Below are positions 1 to 8,823 of a DNA stretch of 64,000 bases, piece by piece. The notes under the pieces were generated by a model. That model saw only the letters and a program-made list of their open reading frames with translations, did no database searches and was not told where the DNA came from. Numbering within the stretch: the first letter of the stretch is position 1; every line of letters begins with the position of its first letter. The translations under genes and the position numbers were made by a program. Origin of the DNA: Alistipes sp. (GTDB lineage: Bacteria > Bacteroidota > Bacteroidia > Bacteroidales > Rikenellaceae); assembly GCA_017437045.1 (NCBI GenBank), contig JAFSBY010000034.1, forward strand, positions 46,030-110,029, written 5' to 3'.

Positions 1-25
1 ATCTTTGTAACAGATAAAGCAGGCT

Positions 26-147
26 CTATTCGTAAAGGTTGCGATTGCGCGAATAGGGGGAATTGTTCAAAATCGGACATAGTATCGGACGAAACGGTAG
101 CTATAATACCAAAATAGGTATGATTTTCGTTACATTTTTGAACAATT
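26..147 (+). promoter_or_regulatory. Upstream region with inverted repeats
   Basis: A perfect 12-bp inverted repeat, AATTGTTCAAAA at 61-72 and TTTTGAACAATT at 136-147, frames the region ahead of the first gene. Inside it the heptamer ATCGGAC is repeated directly at about 72-78 and 84-90. CTATTCG (26-32) and CGAATAG (50-56) form a second small inverted repeat. The TACATTTTTG at 131-140 resembles a Bacteroidetes -7 box with a 2-base stretch. An operator or a 5' UTR stem are both possible; neither is shown. Confidence 0.35.
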
Positions 148-175
148 CGGAATGTTGAACGCAAAAACATGCGCT

Positions 176-1378
176 ATGAAGAAGATGATCAAACAGATGA
201 TGATTGCGCTTTTGGCACTCCCGGTAGTGGGTTGCTCGGCCTCGTTTTTGGCTGCGTCCAACGGGGCTGCGAACGATCTGTATGGCTCGCACAATCGAAC
301 CCAGATCGCTCAACGTCAGCAGGCGGAAGCCGAGGCCCGCAAGGCTGAGGCCGAGGCGCAACGTGCCCAATGGGAGGCTCGCCTGGCTGAGGCGCAGGCC
401 AATCAGGCACAGCAGAATTACTACAACGCCTCGAGTGGCGAGAATTTCCAGTCGGTGCTGGCCGATGATTATGAGAGTGCCTATGCACGTCGTCTGAGAG
501 CCTTGGACGATGCCTCGTATAACATGCCGTCGAGCTATACGAATGCGCGTTACAGCACCAGCTTTCAGTATGCCTCGGCCTACGATCCGGCCTTCTACAA
601 CGTGATGGTCATGGGCGATCAGGTGTGGGTAGAGCCGAAATACGTGACGGCGATGTTCGGCACGTGGGGCAGACCCGTGTACTACAACCCCTGGTACTAT
701 GGCTGGGCCGGTCCCTCCTATTCGCTCTCGTTCTCGAGCTGGGGATGGAGTGTCGGCTTCTCGTGGTACGATCCTTGGTTCTACGATCCGTGGTATTCGC
801 CCTATTATGCCTATTATAATCCTTGGTATGGCCCGTGGTACAATCCGTGGTATAATCCCTGGTACGATATCTGGTATGGGCCGCACCATCACCACCACTA
901 TCCGCACTATGGCCCCGGTGGACATGGCCCGCACCATCCGCACTATCGCCCGGGAGGGGGTAATGTGGTACACCGTCCGACGAATCGTCCGGCAGCCCGT
1001 CCGTATGGCGGCAGTGGGACAACGATCAATCGCGGGAGCAACGGCAATCGCAATTGGAGCTCGGGTGTCTATCAAGGCGGATCGTCCGGTCGGAATAACA
1101 ACCGCAATAACAGCGGCGTGAGCAATTCGACCAGCCGTAACCCGTCAGGCAACAAGAACAACAGCAGTTATAACAATAGTAATAACTCAAACCGCTCGTC
1201 GCGTCGCAGCCCCTCCTCGGGATCGAATTCGTCGTACAACAACAATTCGTACAACAACAATTCGTCGCGTGGCAACAGCTCTTTCAATAGTGGCTCGTCG
1301 TTTGGTGGCGGCTCGCGTAACAGCGGTGGCGGTGCCGGTCGTGGCGGCTTCTCGGGCAGCTCGTCGCGCGGACGGTAG
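176..1378 (+). CDS. Low-complexity lipoprotein with Trp/Tyr/Pro and His-rich repeats
   Basis: A secreted lipoprotein of about 400 residues with no enzymatic domain that I recognise. I chose the ATG at 176 because it begins directly with the signal MKKMIKQMM and a lipobox (LPVVGC); the ATG at 152 only adds eight residues. After the signal comes an Ala/Glu/Arg/Gln-rich segment likely to form a coiled coil (about residues 45-85), then a Tyr/Trp/Pro segment with repeated PWYNPWY units, a His/Pro/Gly block (HHHHH, GPHHPHY), and a long Asn/Ser/Gly/Arg tail. The composition suggests a surface-exposed or periplasmic structural protein, perhaps metal binding through histidines, which is inference only. 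The next gene starts 41 bp downstream on the same strand, so they may be co-transcribed. Confidence 0.8.
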   Translation: MKKMIKQMMIALLALPVVGCSASFLAASNGAANDLYGSHNRTQIAQRQQAEAEARKAEAEAQRAQWEARLAEAQANQAQQNYYNASSGENFQSVLADDYESAYARRLRALDDASYNMPSSYTNARYSTSFQYASAYDPAFYNVMVMGDQVWVEPKYVTAMFGTWGRPVYYNPWYYGWAGPSYSLSFSSWGWSVGFSWYDPWFYDPWYSPYYAYYNPWYGPWYNPWYNPWYDIWYGPHHHHHYPHYGPGGHGPHHPHYRPGGGNVVHRPTNRPAARPYGGSGTTINRGSNGNRNWSSGVYQGGSSGRNNNRNNSGVSNSTSRNPSGNKNNSSYNNSNNSNRSSRRSPSSGSNSSYNNNSYNNNSSRGNSSFNSGSSFGGGSRNSGGGAGRGGFSGSSSRGR

Positions 1379-1419
1379 GAGTGGACCTTATATTATAAAT
1401 AGCTAAAAACAGGTAGATC

Positions 1420-3144
1420 ATGAAACGAATCCTCTATATGCTTTGTGCGATGGTGCTGGCAGTCGGCACCGCACAAGCGCAGCCGCAAGGCTACTCCTAT
1501 GCGTTGGGAGGCTCGGCCTTTACGAACGATGCGCTTTCGACGTCGGACTTCTTCTCGCTTTCACAGCAGCAATTCCACTTTGCATCGGCCCGCTCGATGG
1601 CTATGGCCGGAGCCTTCACCTCGCTTGGCGCCGATCAGGCCTCGCTGACAATCAACCCGGCAGGTCTGGGTATGTATCAGCATGGTGAGTTTGCCATTAC
1701 GCCGCTCATTACCAATACGAAGGCAGAGACGGCCGGAACGCTCCCCTTTGAGAGTAATACGAAGAGCCGTTTCTCGTTGGGAAATATTGGTGCCGTCTTC
1801 AATGTCTATGAAGGCTCGGGATCGTGGCTCAGCGTCAATATGGGTGTAGGCTATACGCGCCTGGCCGATTATAACTACAACTACTCGTTTGCCTATGGGC
1901 CTTCGGTGGGCAATGCGTCGATTGCTGATGCCATGAGCGTGATGCTCGAGGCCGGAGGTGCTGTAGTCGATAACGGTCGCATCTCGATGGGCGGTATGCC
2001 CGATTGGTTTATCGACCCCTTCTTCTGGCCGGCTGTGGCGGGCTATAAGAGTTATATGGTCGATCAGAATGAGGCCGGTGTGTGGTATCCGGGTGAGATT
2101 GGTGACAATGCCGCAGTGGAGGGAGCTACGTCGGTGCGCAGCCGCGGATCGGCCGGAGAGATCTCCTTTGCGATCGGTGGCAATTATAACAACAAGCTCT
2201 ACGTGGGTGCTACGATAGGTATCATGAGCCTCTACCAGCGTCAGGATATCTATTACGGCGAGTCGTATAGCTACGACGGCGGTAACGGCTACGACAGCCC
2301 GACGAAGGCCGTCTATGCCGATGGTACGCTGCTGCCGAGCGTGATGCAGGCCATGGGCATGATGCAGTCGATGCGCGTGGATGGCGTGGGTGTCAATTTT
2401 AAGCTCGGCGTGGTCTATCGCCCCATCGAGTCGTTGCGCCTGGGTCTTGCGCTGCATACGCCGACCTACTATTCGCTCGATCGCCGCTATGGCCTCTCGA
2501 TGAGCACCGTATCGCTCGGTGAGACCTCGCCTACGGATCCGACGACGCACGAATATACGTCGGACGTCTTCTCCGATGTGCTGGAGGATAACGGCCCCAA
2601 CTCGTGGGACTTCTACTCGCCCACGCGCCTGATGGTCGGCGCTTCGTACACGCTGGGGCGGTTTGCCATTCTGTCGGTCGATTATGAGCGCACGTGGTAT
2701 AACGGCATTCGCGTCAAGGGGCAGCCCTACCTGCCTTATGGCCCCGGAGAGTCGGACTTTAAGCAGGATTTCAAGAACTATTTCCAGGGCGGCAATACGT
2801 TGCGTGTCGGTTTGGAGGTGCGTCCCGTGCCGATGATGGCCCTGCGTGTGGGATATGGCTATAGCGGCTCGGCCTTGAAGGAGGAGACGACGATCCTCTC
2901 GAAGCCGGCCAACTACGAGACAACCTGCTACACGGCCGGTTTGGGTTTCAACCTGGGTCGTGTCTGCTACCTCGATTTGGCCTACTGCTATGCCACGAAT
3001 CAGATGACCGAGTATATGCTCTTCTACGGCAACCGCTATCCCGAGAGCTATTCGAGCGAGCCGGCCGAGATCTACGAAAGCGGCCGCTTTAAGACCGAAC
3101 TCGAACAACACAACTTTGCGCTGACGTTTGGTGTGCGGTTCTAA
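1420..3144 (+). CDS. OmpP1/FadL-like outer-membrane beta-barrel protein
   Basis: A 574-residue exported protein starting with a clear signal peptide ending at AQAQ. Just after the signal lie SARSMAMAGAF and the stretch INPAGLGMY, the NPAGL hallmark of the OmpP1/FadL/TodX family of outer-membrane transporters for hydrophobic substrates. The rest alternates short aromatic beta strands and Gly/Tyr-rich loops and ends in TFGVRF, with a terminal aromatic residue as expected for a beta-barrel recognised by the Bam machinery. Bacteroidales annotations often label this group hemin receptor, but no substrate can be read from the sequence. A perfect hairpin terminator follows at 3179. Confidence 0.75.
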   Translation: MKRILYMLCAMVLAVGTAQAQPQGYSYALGGSAFTNDALSTSDFFSLSQQQFHFASARSMAMAGAFTSLGADQASLTINPAGLGMYQHGEFAITPLITNTKAETAGTLPFESNTKSRFSLGNIGAVFNVYEGSGSWLSVNMGVGYTRLADYNYNYSFAYGPSVGNASIADAMSVMLEAGGAVVDNGRISMGGMPDWFIDPFFWPAVAGYKSYMVDQNEAGVWYPGEIGDNAAVEGATSVRSRGSAGEISFAIGGNYNNKLYVGATIGIMSLYQRQDIYYGESYSYDGGNGYDSPTKAVYADGTLLPSVMQAMGMMQSMRVDGVGVNFKLGVVYRPIESLRLGLALHTPTYYSLDRRYGLSMSTVSLGETSPTDPTTHEYTSDVFSDVLEDNGPNSWDFYSPTRLMVGASYTLGRFAILSVDYERTWYNGIRVKGQPYLPYGPGESDFKQDFKNYFQGGNTLRVGLEVRPVPMMALRVGYGYSGSALKEETTILSKPANYETTCYTAGLGFNLGRVCYLDLAYCYATNQMTEYMLFYGNRYPESYSSEPAEIYESGRFKTELEQHNFALTFGVRF

Positions 3145-3178
3145 TAATTGGAATAAACGATCTTAATTTTACGCACTG

Positions 3179-3217
3179 TACCGCGACTATGTGGCATATA
3201 ATCCCGTAGTCGCGGTA
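3179..3217 (+). terminator. Rho-independent terminator
   Basis: An 11-bp perfect stem (TACCGCGACTA / TAGTCGCGGTA) with an 17-nt loop, followed by TTTCTCTGTCT. It ends the two-gene unit starting at 176. Confidence 0.75.
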
Positions 3218-3590
3218 TTTCTCTGTCTATAGATGTGCTTGAATGTGAAAAATAAAAATATATATAAAGATTTGTCCAAATAAAATAATTTTTGTAGTTT
3301 TGGAGTGCCATAGAAATATGGTAGACATATTTTGATGAAAGTGTATTAGCTTTAATACCCCTTATAGAAATCTGGAAAATTTCAATGTGCAGGGTAAGCA
3401 ATCACACTCGTCACCCTTGTATTGGTATCTAAATTGAGGAACAACACCTCATACCCAATACGGGTGTGGGGTATTGTTTATTTGCACAAAGGTATTCCAG
3501 AACCTCTATAAGAATAAACTAATCAGCCTCACACTTTCTTTTTGTATAAATTGCATTATCGAGGTTGGGTGCAAAAAAACTTATTTTATT
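3218..3590. other. AT-rich intergenic region with a 16-bp hairpin
   Basis: No convincing gene. The notable element is a hairpin at 3441-3477: the left arm ACAACACCTCATACCC (3441-3456) pairs with GGGTGTGGGGTATTGT (3462-3477) over 16 positions with one mismatch and two G-U pairs, around a 5-nt loop. It lies about 115 bp upstream of the next gene and could be a leader structure or terminator. Confidence 0.5.
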
Positions 3591-4031
3591 ATGTTTTACA
3601 AAAATTTACTAAAAGGAGTCGTAGCTGTAATGATGTTGATGGTTGTTACATCCTGCAGTGGTGTTAAAATGGAAGAAGTCGTATTGGACGATTGTGTGAA
3701 GATTCCTGCACAAAGTCTTGATTTCTCTATCAAAGATTATAGTGATGAAGATGGAGAAGATTATAATTTGGAATGCATAGTAATTGTTGAATCATTGAAA
3801 GAGTTGTCTTGGATGGCTAGTGTTACTATGCATCTATATGATAAAGACGATGTTGAATTAATTTATCTTAAAGATTCTGATTTGCCTAAACAAGGTGAGA
3901 AGAAAAAATGTGATTTCGGATTAACATTAGGGAATGGTGATAAATCAAAAAAAGAATTACAAGAAATCGTATCACAAACTAAATATGTGAAATTTGCAGG
4001 AGAGAACCTTTTAGGTTTCGACAACGAATGA
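3591..4031 (+). CDS. AT-rich small lipoprotein, probably truncated by an in-frame TGA
   Basis: Encodes about 146 residues from the ATG at 3591, which begins a lipoprotein signal (MFYKNLLKGVV, lipobox VVTSC). An upstream in-frame ATG at 3474 exists but would put 39 unconvincing residues before the signal. I do not recognise the family. Codon use is strikingly AT-rich compared with every neighbour, which suggests recent acquisition. After the TGA at 4029-4031 the same frame stays open for 26 further sense codons (ending ELNIVCDN, stop at 4113-4115), continuing the acidic, lysine-rich composition. The visible stop may therefore be a nonsense mutation that removes the natural C-terminus. Confidence 0.6.
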   Translation: MFYKNLLKGVVAVMMLMVVTSCSGVKMEEVVLDDCVKIPAQSLDFSIKDYSDEDGEDYNLECIVIVESLKELSWMASVTMHLYDKDDVELIYLKDSDLPKQGEKKKCDFGLTLGNGDKSKKELQEIVSQTKYVKFAGENLLGFDNE

Positions 4032-4121
4032 AATGATACTGATAATGTTGGTAATTCAATGAAAGATTTCATGTATAAAGTTGAAAAAGAACTAAATATT
4101 GTATGTGACAATTAAAATACT

Positions 4122-4156
4122 AAAAATGGGACACTTTTATTTGGTGTCCCATTTTT
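4122..4156 (+). terminator. Rho-independent terminator
   Basis: A perfect 13-bp stem AAAAATGGGACAC / GTGTCCCATTTTT with a 9-nt loop, directly after the extended reading frame of the AT-rich lipoprotein ends at 4115. Its position fits a transcript that originally ran to 4115 rather than 4031. Confidence 0.8.
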
Positions 4157-4200
4157 ATTAATATATAAGAAAAGCCTTTGTATTAAAAAGTGGTATAAAA

Positions 4201-4231
4201 TTGTATATAGTGACCTTTTTTATTAACTTTG
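4201..4231 (+). promoter_or_regulatory. Bacteroidetes-type promoter for proS
   Basis: TTG at 4201-4203, a 20-bp spacer, then TAACTTTG at 4224-4231, matching the TTTG/TAnnTTTG consensus of the phylum's primary sigma factor. It leaves a leader of roughly 35 nt before the ATG. Confidence 0.7.
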
Positions 4232-4273
4232 CACGTTAAATGTCGAAATAACAAACACAGAGACCAATAAAAT

Positions 4274-5758
4274 ATGGCAAAGGAACTGAAAGATTTGACC
4301 AAGTCGGATGATAACTACTCGCAGTGGTATAACGACCTGGTTGTGAAGGCCGGCCTGGCCGAAAATTCGGCCGTGCGCGGCTGTATGGTGATCAAACCCT
4401 ATGGTTATGCCATCTGGGAGAAGATGCACGAGGCACTCGATAAGATGTTCAAGGAGACGGGACACCAGAATGCCTATTTCCCGCTCTTTATCCCCAAGTC
4501 GTTCTTCTCGCGCGAGGCCAACCACGTAGAGGGCTTCGCCAAGGAGTGCGCCGTGGTGACGCACTATCGCCTGAAGAATGATCCCGAGGGGAAGGGCGTA
4601 GTAGTCGATCCGGCCGCCAAGTTGGAGGAGGAGCTGATCGTGCGTCCGACGTCGGAGACGATCATCTGGAATACCTATAAGAACTGGATTCAGTCGTATC
4701 GTGACCTGCCGATCTTGTGCAACCAGTGGGCCAACGTCGTGCGTTGGGAGATGCGTACGCGTCTGTTCCTGCGTACGGCCGAGTTCCTCTGGCAGGAGGG
4801 TCACACGGCTCACGCCACGCGCGAGGAGGCGATCGAGGAGGCCGAGAAGATGGTACACGTTTACGAGCGTTTTGCCCGCGAGTGGATGTCGCTGCCGGTG
4901 GTTGTAGGTCATAAGTCGCCCAACGAGCGTTTTGCCGGTGCCGAGGATACGCTGACGATCGAGGCCCTGATGCAGGATGGTAAGGCGTTGCAGAGTGGTA
5001 CGTCGCACTTCTTGGGTCAGAACTTCGCCAAGGCATTCGATGTGCAGTTTGTCAATAAGGAGGGCAAGCAGGAGTATGTGTGGGCTACCTCGTGGGGCGT
5101 TTCGACCCGTCTGATGGGTGCGCTCATTATGGCACACTCGGATAACAACGGTCTGGTGCTGCCGCCGAAGTTGGCGCCGATTCAGGTGGTGATGGTGCCG
5201 ATCTACAAGTCGGCCGACCAGCTGGCCTCGATCTGCGAGCGTTTCGATGCGATTGCCGCAGGGCTGCGTGCAAAGGGCATCAGCGTGAAGATCGACGACC
5301 GCGACAACGTGCGTCCGGGCTTCAAGTTTGCCGAGTATGAGCTCAAGGGTGTGCCCGTGCGCTTGGCCATGGGTGGCCGCGATATGGAGAACGGTACGAT
5401 CGAGCTCGTGCGTCGTGATACGCTTGAGAAGCAGACCATCTCGCAGGAGGGTCTGGAGGAGCTGATCGAGCAGCTGCTGGTCGATATTCAGCAGAACATC
5501 TACCAGAAGGCCCTCGACTATCGCAACTCGATGATCACGAAGGTCGATACGTGGGAGGAGTTCAAGCAGGTGCTCGACGAGAAGGGTGGTTTCATCTCGG
5601 CCCACTGGGATGGTACGGTCGAGACCGAGGTGGCCATCAAGGAGGCTACGAAGGCAACGATCCGTTGCATTCCGCTCGATGTGGAGGATGAGGAGGGCAC
5701 GTGCATCTTCTCGGGTAAGCCCTCGCACCGTCGTGTGCTCTTTGCTCGCAGTTACTAA
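4274..5758 (+). CDS. proS: Prolyl-tRNA synthetase (archaeal/eukaryotic-type)
   Basis: Charges tRNA-Pro with proline using ATP. The 494-residue length and lack of the bacterial editing insertion fit the shorter, eukaryote-like ProS class common in Bacteroidetes. Class II synthetase motifs are visible: RPTSETIIW, then [20 protein letters not shown] (motif 2 region), and the ATP-binding strand with [12 protein letters not shown] (motif 3 region). An anticodon-binding domain follows ([12 protein letters not shown] onward), and the protein ends in the Tyr (FARSY) typical of this class. It has its own promoter and the next gene starts 21 bp later. Confidence 0.95.
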   Translation: MAKELKDLTKSDDNYSQWYNDLVVKAGLAENSAVRGCMVIKPYGYAIWEKMHEALDKMFKETGHQNAYFPLFIPKSFFSREANHVEGFAKECAVVTHYRLKNDPEGKGVVVDPAAKLEEELIVRPTSETIIWNTYKNWIQSYRDLPILCNQWANVVRWEMRTRLFLRTAEFLWQEGHTAHATREEAIEEAEKMVHVYERFAREWMSLPVVVGHKSPNERFAGAEDTLTIEALMQDGKALQSGTSHFLGQNFAKAFDVQFVNKEGKQEYVWATSWGVSTRLMGALIMAHSDNNGLVLPPKLAPIQVVMVPIYKSADQLASICERFDAIAAGLRAKGISVKIDDRDNVRPGFKFAEYELKGVPVRLAMGGRDMENGTIELVRRDTLEKQTISQEGLEELIEQLLVDIQQNIYQKALDYRNSMITKVDTWEEFKQVLDEKGGFISAHWDGTVETEVAIKEATKATIRCIPLDVEDEEGTCIFSGKPSHRRVLFARSY

Positions 5759-5779
5759 TGGTTAAATAGGCATTGAACG

Positions 5780-6616
5780 ATGAAACGCATGGTACTTTTG
5801 AGCCTGCTTGTGGCTCTCTGCCTCCCTTCGTGGGTGGAGGCGAAGAAGCAGCAGGAGGAACCTGCTCAACTCGTGATCGAGAACCCCTGGTATGGAAAGC
5901 GTGTTGCCTATCTGGGCGACTCGATTACCGATAAACGCCAGACGAAGGATCAGCAGGTCTATTGGCAGTTCCTGGAGGAGTGGCTCGGCATCACGCCGCT
6001 GGTCTATGGCATCAGCGGACAGCAGTGGCACCATATCCTGCCCCAGGCCGAGAAATTGGTGGCCGAGCAGGGACAAAATGTCGATGCGATTCTGATCTTC
6101 ATGGGTACGAACGACTACGGCAACGATACGCCGCTCGGTGAGTGGTACACGACCAAGGCGCAGAAGGTACAACTCTTTGAGGATGGACGCGGTGAGGTGC
6201 GTTGGACGCGCGAACTGGTGATGGATAAGTCCACGACGCGCGGCCGCATCAATATGGCGATGGCCTATCTCAAGGAGCACTATCCGACCAAGCAGATCAT
6301 ACTGCTGACGCCGATTCGTCGCGGCCATTTCTTGCGTGCCAATGGTGAGTTGATGCCCGGTGATGGGGTAGCCAACCGCGTGGGGCATTTCCTCTCGGAG
6401 TATGTGGAGGTCGTGCGCGAAGCGGGCGATGTATGGTCGGTGCCGGTGATTGATCTGGCAGCTGTCTGCAGCCTCTATCCGCACGAGGCGGCTTTTGCCC
6501 CCTACTTCCGTCAGGGCGCGCGTCGTGATCTGCTGCATCCCAATTCGGAGGGCCAGAAGCGCATGGCGCAGGCGCTGATGTATCAGTTGTTGGCCTATCC
6601 GGCAACCTTTGAGTAG
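5780..6616 (+). CDS. Exported SGNH/GDSL-family hydrolase
   Basis: A 278-residue secreted esterase-like enzyme. A signal peptide (MKRMVLLSLLVALCLPSWVEA) is followed by block I LGDSITD with catalytic Ser48, block III MGTNDYG, and block V LHPNSEGQKRM with the catalytic His at residue 253. These are the SGNH landmarks for carbohydrate esterases and lipases; the substrate cannot be read, but acetyl groups on polysaccharides are a usual target in gut Bacteroidales. It lies 21 bp after proS and converges on the GH28 gene across a shared terminator. Confidence 0.85.
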   Translation: MKRMVLLSLLVALCLPSWVEAKKQQEEPAQLVIENPWYGKRVAYLGDSITDKRQTKDQQVYWQFLEEWLGITPLVYGISGQQWHHILPQAEKLVAEQGQNVDAILIFMGTNDYGNDTPLGEWYTTKAQKVQLFEDGRGEVRWTRELVMDKSTTRGRINMAMAYLKEHYPTKQIILLTPIRRGHFLRANGELMPGDGVANRVGHFLSEYVEVVREAGDVWSVPVIDLAAVCSLYPHEAAFAPYFRQGARRDLLHPNSEGQKRMAQALMYQLLAYPATFE

Positions 6617-6641
6617 CGGTTATTCAGACCTTGTAACAAAA

Positions 6642-6671
6642 CGAGGCTGTCCAATCTGTTGGACAGCCTCG
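6642..6671. terminator. Bidirectional terminator
   Basis: A perfect 13-bp stem CGAGGCTGTCCAA / TTGGACAGCCTCG with a 4-nt loop; on the + strand it is followed by a long T run. It serves the SGNH gene and probably the converging GH28 gene. The stem belongs to a recurring GGCTGTC terminator type in this window. Confidence 0.85.
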
Positions 6672-6694
6672 CTTCTTTTTTTTTTGGCGGAGGA

Positions 6695-8083
6695 TTATTT
6701 CTCGAAGACTTTATCCTTTGCGCTGGCCGTGGTGGGGACTCCGGCACGGCCGCCCAAGTGGCAGTCGGTGAAGGTGATCTCGGCGGTATGATCCATCGAA
6801 AGCCCGATGGCTGCCTCCTCGACATTGACCCGCGTGAAGTGGATGTTGTGCAGCGGCTCGGCCTCGGTGCCCTGCAGTACGATGGCCGCAGCACGGGCCT
6901 TTTGGCACGTTACATCCTCGACATAGATGTCGTGGATGGTGGTGTAGTGGTGGTTGTCAAGCCCCTCGCCGGCATACATCGAGGTGAGGAAAAAGAGGTC
7001 CTCGACCTCGCCAAACGAGCAGTTGTTGAAGAAGATGTTGTGGATGAAACCACCTCGGTCGGGGTTGGTCTTGATGTAGAGACCGCGTTTGCAATATCCG
7101 CCAAAGGTGCAGTCCTCAATAAAGACATTTTCAATGCCCGATGACATCTCGCTGCCCAACACAACGCCATGCAGCCCCTTGAAACAGCAGTTGCGAATCA
7201 CAATGCCCGATGATGGGGTGGCCGTAGCTCGACCATCGTCATCGCGGCCGCATTTGATCGCTACGTTGTCGTCCCCGTTGTTGAAGATGATCCCTTCAAT
7301 GAGTACGTCCTGGGCATATTCAGGGTCGATGCCGTCGTTATTGACCAATTTGGCATCGTAGCGTAATCCGCGACAGATGATGTTGCGCGAACGCAACAGG
7401 TGGATGCACCAGAAGGGGGCATTGGTGATGAAGACCCCCTCGAGGGTGATGCGCTCGCAGTCGAAGAGCTGGATGAGCTGCGGGCGCAGGTAGTGACCCT
7501 CGCCGAAGATGCGCTCCTCGACGGGCGTTTGCTCGTGGTTGTAGCGACGGCTCAACTCTTTGCTCGCGCTTTGCAGTTCCTTCCAGGTGGCAAAGGTCGT
7601 GGCGGCATTGCCATCAATCGTACCTTGTCCCGTAATCGCTACATCGTGCAGACCATAGCCGTAGATGAAGGGGCTGTAGTTGTAGAGGAAGGTCCCCTCC
7701 CAGCTGCTCTTGACGACGGGCAGATAGTGGCTCGGCGTGGGGTCGAATCGCAGCGTCGCTCCCTGCTCGAGGTGGAGCGTAAAGTTGCTGACCAGGTGCA
7801 ATGGGCCACATAACAGATATTCACCGGCCGGTACGACCAGACGGGCACCACCCAATTCGGCGGCTCGGGCAATGGCACGGTCGAAGGCCGGTTTGCAGTC
7901 GGTTTGCCCATCCGCTACGGCTCCGAAATCGGCTATTGAGAGCTCCGTAGTGGGCATGGCTGCTCCCGTGATGCGGGCCAGAATGGCGTCACGCAGTGCC
8001 TCGCGGTCGGGCGTTTGTGGTTCGGGGGCGGTGCAATAACACAGTGCACAGAGTGCGCAACAGAGGGTCAGTAGTCGTTTCAT
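6695..8083 (-). CDS. Glycoside hydrolase family 28 (polygalacturonase-like) lipoprotein
   Basis: A predicted pectin-type glycosidase of 462 residues, exported as a lipoprotein (MKRLLTLCC, signal region ALCALCYC). The parallel beta-helix carries the GH28 catalytic signatures NNDGID and NGDDNVAIKCG (paired aspartates), then HGVVLGSE and RGLYIKTN, which correspond to the family's GHG and RIK strands with small changes. I set the start at 8083, where the signal begins; upstream sequence in the same frame lies inside ung. Only 5 bp separate it from the ung stop, so ung and this gene probably form one transcript, though they are functionally unrelated. Likely action is on galacturonan or rhamnogalacturonan fragments. 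Confidence 0.9.
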   Translation of the reverse strand: MKRLLTLCCALCALCYCTAPEPQTPDREALRDAILARITGAAMPTTELSIADFGAVADGQTDCKPAFDRAIARAAELGGARLVVPAGEYLLCGPLHLVSNFTLHLEQGATLRFDPTPSHYLPVVKSSWEGTFLYNYSPFIYGYGLHDVAITGQGTIDGNAATTFATWKELQSASKELSRRYNHEQTPVEERIFGEGHYLRPQLIQLFDCERITLEGVFITNAPFWCIHLLRSRNIICRGLRYDAKLVNNDGIDPEYAQDVLIEGIIFNNGDDNVAIKCGRDDDGRATATPSSGIVIRNCCFKGLHGVVLGSEMSSGIENVFIEDCTFGGYCKRGLYIKTNPDRGGFIHNIFFNNCSFGEVEDLFFLTSMYAGEGLDNHHYTTIHDIYVEDVTCQKARAAAIVLQGTEAEPLHNIHFTRVNVEEAAIGLSMDHTAEITFTDCHLGGRAGVPTTASAKDKVFEK

Positions 8084-8088
8084 GGTGA

Positions 8089-8751
8089 TTACCAGTTGAT
8101 GGGTGTTTTTCCTTGTGAGAGGAGGTATTCGTTGGCGCGTGAGAAGTGGCGGCATCCGAAAAATCCGCGATAGACCGAGAGTGGCGAAGGGTGCACGGCC
8201 TTGAGGATGCAGTTGCGCGCAGGGTCGGCTATCGCCCCCTTGCGTTGCGCATAGCTGCCCCAAAGCAGATAGACGATGCCCTCTTTACGGGTGGCAATGG
8301 CGCGTACTACGGCATCGGTGAACTGCTCCCACCCGCGACCGGCGTGTGAAGCGGCTTCGTGTTCGCGTACGGTCAGCACCGCGTTGAGCAGCAGGACACC
8401 CTGCTCGGCCCAGCGATCCAGATTGCCCGAAGCAGGAATCGGTGTTCCGATGTCGGAAGCCACCTCTTGAAAAATGTTGCGCAGCGAGGGAGGGAAGGGA
8501 ACTCCGTCGCCCACCGAAAAGCACAGTCCGTTGGCCTGTCCGGGGCCGTGGTAGGGGTCTTGGCCGATGATGACCACCTTGAGCTGCTCGAAGGGGCATT
8601 TATCAAAGGCACGGAAGATGTTGCTGCCGCGCGGATAGATGCGATGAGTGGCATACTCCTCGCGCACGAATTGCACGAGCTCCTCGAAATAGGGCTTGTC
8701 GAACTCCTCACGGAGCAACTCTTTCCAGTCGGATGCGATGTTTACCTCCAT
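8089..8751 (-). CDS. ung: Uracil-DNA glycosylase, family 1
   Basis: Removes uracil from DNA to start base excision repair. The 220-residue protein starts at MEVNIASDWK; ten further upstream codons exist but do not match the family. The catalytic water-activating loop GQDPYHGPGQ includes Asp65, the uracil-binding region GLCFSVGDGVPFPPSL follows, and the DNA-minor-groove loop HPSPLS is present near the C-terminus. All are classic Ung family 1 motifs. It lies immediately upstream of the GH28 gene. Confidence 0.96.
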   Translation of the reverse strand: MEVNIASDWKELLREEFDKPYFEELVQFVREEYATHRIYPRGSNIFRAFDKCPFEQLKVVIIGQDPYHGPGQANGLCFSVGDGVPFPPSLRNIFQEVASDIGTPIPASGNLDRWAEQGVLLLNAVLTVREHEAASHAGRGWEQFTDAVVRAIATRKEGIVYLLWGSYAQRKGAIADPARNCILKAVHPSPLSVYRGFFGCRHFSRANEYLLSQGKTPINW

Positions 8752-8811
8752 AGTGAAAAAATCTTTTGTGTAAAGATACAAAAAAGTGTGACAATGAATC
8801 CTCTTTTTTTA

Positions 8812-8819
8812 TAATTTTG
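8812..8819 (+). promoter_or_regulatory. -7 box very close to the alkaline phosphatase start
   Basis: TAATTTTG matches the TAnnTTTG box exactly and ends only 4 bp before the ATG at 8824, leaving essentially no leader. A good TTTG partner 19-20 bp upstream is not obvious. Confidence 0.5.
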
Positions 8820-8823
8820 TCGT

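Noticed and set aside
4029-4031. TGA as a selenocysteine codon
   Set aside because: No bacterial SECIS hairpin is evident directly downstream and the family has no known selenoprotein; a nonsense mutation is simpler.
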